A DNA stretch of 16,024 nucleotides from Candidatus Woesearchaeota archaeon (lineage in GTDB: Archaea; Nanobdellota; Nanobdellia; Woesearchaeales; ARS49): assembly GCA_019323575.1 (NCBI GenBank), contig JAHWHB010000023.1, positions 1 to 16,024 of the forward strand. The letters run 5' to 3'. A program made the position numbers and the translations under genes. The notes below the pieces were generated by a model that did no database searches, was not told where the DNA came from, and worked only from the letters and a program-made list of their open reading frames with translations. This document shows, piece after piece, positions 14,488 to 16,024 of this stretch. Every line of letters starts with the position of its first letter. Positions within the stretch are counted from its first letter, which is position 1.

Positions 14488-15702
14488 ATGAAGAAACTAA
14501 TGATTGCAGCATTTCTGGTGATAGTGCTCATAGCATGCACACCACTAATACCGTCGAGACAGACGAACAAAACAATAGAAAACATAACAATAGAACAACC
14601 AGAAACACCTGAGGAACCCCCTCAAGAAACACCGCAGGAAACTACTCAAGAAACACCGCAGGAAACTCCTCAAGAAACACCAAAACAAGAAATTCCCCCA
14701 GACGCACCGGTAAAAGAAGCAGTAGAAGGAGAACTAGTAAGCTTCCCAAACCTAAAAGCAGTAGACCCTGACGGAGACCCAATCACATACACATTCACAC
14801 AACCATTAAACGAAAAAGGAGAATGGCAGACAAAAGAAGGAGACACAGGAGACCACTTAGTAACAATCACAGCATCAGATGGAACAAACACAGTATCACA
14901 ACAAGTCCTAATAAGAATAACACCAAAAAACAGACCGCCAACAATAGAACTGGCAGGCACTCTTGAAGCAAAAGAAGGAGAGACATTCACACTAAACGCA
15001 AACATAACAGACCCAGAAGGCGACGAAGTAAAAGTAACATACGCAGGCTGGATGGAAACAAGCACAAAACAAATAGAGTTCGGAGATGCAGGAAATCACA
15101 AAGTAATAATCACAGCAACAGACGGAACATCAACAACAACAAAAGAAGCAATAATCACAGTCAGAAAAACAAACAGAGCGCCCGAACTATCAGGAATAGA
15201 CCCTATAACAATCAAAGAAGGACAGAAAGCAGCAATAAAGCCAAGCGCGAAAGACCCGGACGGCGACAAGATAACATTTGTCTATGAATTCCCATTCGAC
15301 GAAACAGGAATCTGGCAGACACAAATAGGAGATGCAGGAGAGTATGACATCGTAGTCAAAGCAACAGACGGCGTGCTAACAGCAGAAAAAACAGTCCATG
15401 TAACAATAGAAGCAGTAAACAAAGCGCCAGAAATCGAAATGCAGGCAACAATAACGGTGAAAGAAGGAGAGACAGTAAAACTCGAACCAAAAATAACAGA
15501 CCCAGAAGGCGACGAGTTCAGAGTAACATACTCAGGCTGGATGACAAGCACACTAAAAGAAACCGGCTACGAAGACGCAGGAAACTACAAAGTAACAATC
15601 AGCGCAAGAGACACAGCAGGAAATGAGGCAAAGTTGGACGTAATAATAGTCGTGCAAGACGTCAACAGACCGCCAATCTTTGGAGCAGGAAGCTTCAATT
15701 AA
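14488..15702 (+). CDS. Predicted lipoprotein with four Ig/cadherin-like repeats (404 aa)
   Basis: Surface protein. Residues 1-16 are a signal peptide ending in lipobox L14-I15-A16-C17, so C17 is the predicted lipid-modified residue. A flexible Pro/Glu/Thr linker (about 35-73) built of QETP units follows. Four beta-sandwich repeats of about 80 residues come next, each with D-P-[DE]-G-D, a D-[AT]-G turn and TDG/SDG or an equivalent, and ending in a conserved NRPP/NRAP/NKAP joint. Repeats 1 and 3 resemble each other (GEWQT/GIWQT), as do 2 and 4 (GWMETST/GWMTST), so a two-domain unit was duplicated. The Asp-rich loops suggest calcium binding. There is no C-terminal membrane helix, leaving the N-terminal lipid as the only anchor. 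Binding partner unknown. Confidence 0.85.
   Translation: MKKLMIAAFLVIVLIACTPLIPSRQTNKTIENITIEQPETPEEPPQETPQETTQETPQETPQETPKQEIPPDAPVKEAVEGELVSFPNLKAVDPDGDPITYTFTQPLNEKGEWQTKEGDTGDHLVTITASDGTNTVSQQVLIRITPKNRPPTIELAGTLEAKEGETFTLNANITDPEGDEVKVTYAGWMETSTKQIEFGDAGNHKVIITATDGTSTTTKEAIITVRKTNRAPELSGIDPITIKEGQKAAIKPSAKDPDGDKITFVYEFPFDETGIWQTQIGDAGEYDIVVKATDGVLTAEKTVHVTIEAVNKAPEIEMQATITVKEGETVKLEPKITDPEGDEFRVTYSGWMTSTLKETGYEDAGNYKVTISARDTAGNEAKLDVIIVVQDVNRPPIFGAGSFN
14621..14682 (+). repeat. 24-bp tandem repeat encoding QETP linker units
   Basis: Copies start at 14621, 14645 and 14669 (the last partial), each beginning CTCAAGAAACACC. They encode alternating QETP units in the lipoprotein stalk. Near-identity at the DNA level suggests recent slippage, so stalk length may vary between strains. 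Confidence 0.8.
14725..15681 (+). repeat. Internal duplication of a two-domain unit, period 489 bp
   Basis: DPDGD of repeat 1 (14764) recurs at 15253 in repeat 3, and the TDPEGDE block of repeat 2 (15004-15026) recurs identically for 23 bases at 15493-15515 in repeat 4. Both offsets are exactly 489 bp (163 codons), showing that domains A-B were copied together as one unit. Confidence 0.8.
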
Positions 15703-15712
15703 TTTTTTTTTT
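15703..15712 (+). terminator. U-run terminator after the lipoprotein gene
   Basis: Ten consecutive T directly follow the TAA at 15700-15702, typical of archaeal intrinsic termination. The next start codon, ATG 15713, begins at the end of the run. Confidence 0.65.
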
Positions 15713-16024
15713 ATGATTTCTCATATTATTTTCGACCTGTCAGAAGTCTACGTAAGAGGGTTGCCAGGAATAGAAGCAAAAATAGCAGCAAGAACAGGAA
15801 TACCTGAAGAAGAAGTATAGGCATCTACGCGGAGAAAAAAGCGAGTTCCTAGTCAAACTCTTCAAAGCACAAATAACAGAAAACCAATACTGGCAACTAG
15901 TAAAAAAAGAAGGAAACTACAGAGTCTCCCTGAACTGGCTCAAAAAAACAATAAGAGACAACTTCACAGAAATACAAGGAACAAGACAAATAATAGAAAA
16001 ACTAGGAGAAAGATTTCCTTTAAC
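15713..16024 (+). pseudogene. HAD-like phosphatase gene, frameshifted and cut by the window edge
   Basis: From ATG 15713 the frame reads IIFDLSEVYVRGLPGIEAK and ARTGIPEEEV, then stops at TAG 15818-15820. From 15816 the +1 frame continues as YRHLRGEKSEFLVKLFKAQ, ITENQYW, SLNWLKKTIRDNF and EIQGTRQIIEKLG to the edge. Together these match the N-terminal half of a HAD hydrolase of the COG1011/YihX-like kind, with nucleophile Asp in FDLSEV and Ser in the usual second-Asp position. Restoring a lost TA in GTATAGG (GTATATAGG) would join the frames as EEEVYRHL. It is either a true mutation, a sequencing error or, less likely, programmed frameshifting. The 3' part lies outside the window. Confidence 0.7.

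Noticed and set aside
14621..14682. Short repeats resembling a CRISPR array
   Set aside because: They are contiguous 24-bp in-frame repeats without unique spacers and encode a Pro/Glu/Thr linker.
15713..15835. Programmed +1 frameshift in the HAD-like gene
   Set aside because: No slippery heptamer or stimulatory structure is evident at the junction; a simple TA loss explains it better.
1..16024. Defence system, prophage or mobile element
   Set aside because: No nuclease, transposase, integrase, toxin-antitoxin pair, terminal inverted repeats or attachment-like direct repeats were seen; kinases, HAD and methyltransferase alone do not support one.

Overview
The window most likely comes from an archaeon, and I infer a DPANN lineage (Woesearchaeota/Pacearchaeota-like). 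The evidence is archaeal TATA boxes in front of most genes, many apparently leaderless genes (start codon about 26-29 nt after the TATA centre), GGTGAT/GGAGG ribosome-binding sites where a leader exists, S-layer-like secreted proteins anchored by one C-terminal helix, and U-run terminators. It is densely coded: 16 intact genes and one frameshifted gene at the right edge. I see no tRNA, rRNA, CRISPR array, insertion sequence or integrase.

Left third (1-4650): four minus-strand genes. They are an acidic S-layer-like protein (4-1380), a small coiled-coil protein (1469-1936), a secreted Cys-rich protein with an S-layer-like N-terminal domain (2008-3474) and a membrane-anchored winged-helix regulator with an extracytoplasmic domain (3606-4271). 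The regulator is divergent from a small plus-strand protein of unknown function (4370-4648).

Middle (4645-9183): a methyltransferase (6547-7035) precedes a compact unit of DUF1189-like membrane protein, HAD phosphatase and flavin-reductase-like protein (6525 to 4645), with overlapping genes. The methyltransferase shares one central TATA element with a divergent zinc-ribbon protein (7088-7489). Two tandem soluble Hanks-type Ser/Thr kinases (7486-8316, 8329-9183) lie directly downstream of a 792-aa S-layer-like protein (9223-11601), which is a larger paralogue of the protein at 4-1380.

Right third (11758-16024), plus strand: a bacterial-type methionyl-tRNA synthetase with a fused C-terminal tRNA-binding domain; a perfect 15-bp hairpin; a DUF1461/TIGR01906 membrane protein (the family of bacterial lipoprotein acyltransferase Lit); a predicted lipoprotein with four Ig/cadherin-like repeats in an ABAB pattern; and a frameshifted HAD-like gene.

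The common theme is the cell surface: two paralogous S-layer-like proteins, a Cys-rich secreted protein, a lipoprotein beside a possible lipoprotein-modifying enzyme, a membrane-spanning regulator, and two kinases beside a surface-protein gene. The plus strand is A-rich over T in most genes whichever way they point, so plus- and minus-strand genes use very different synonymous codons.
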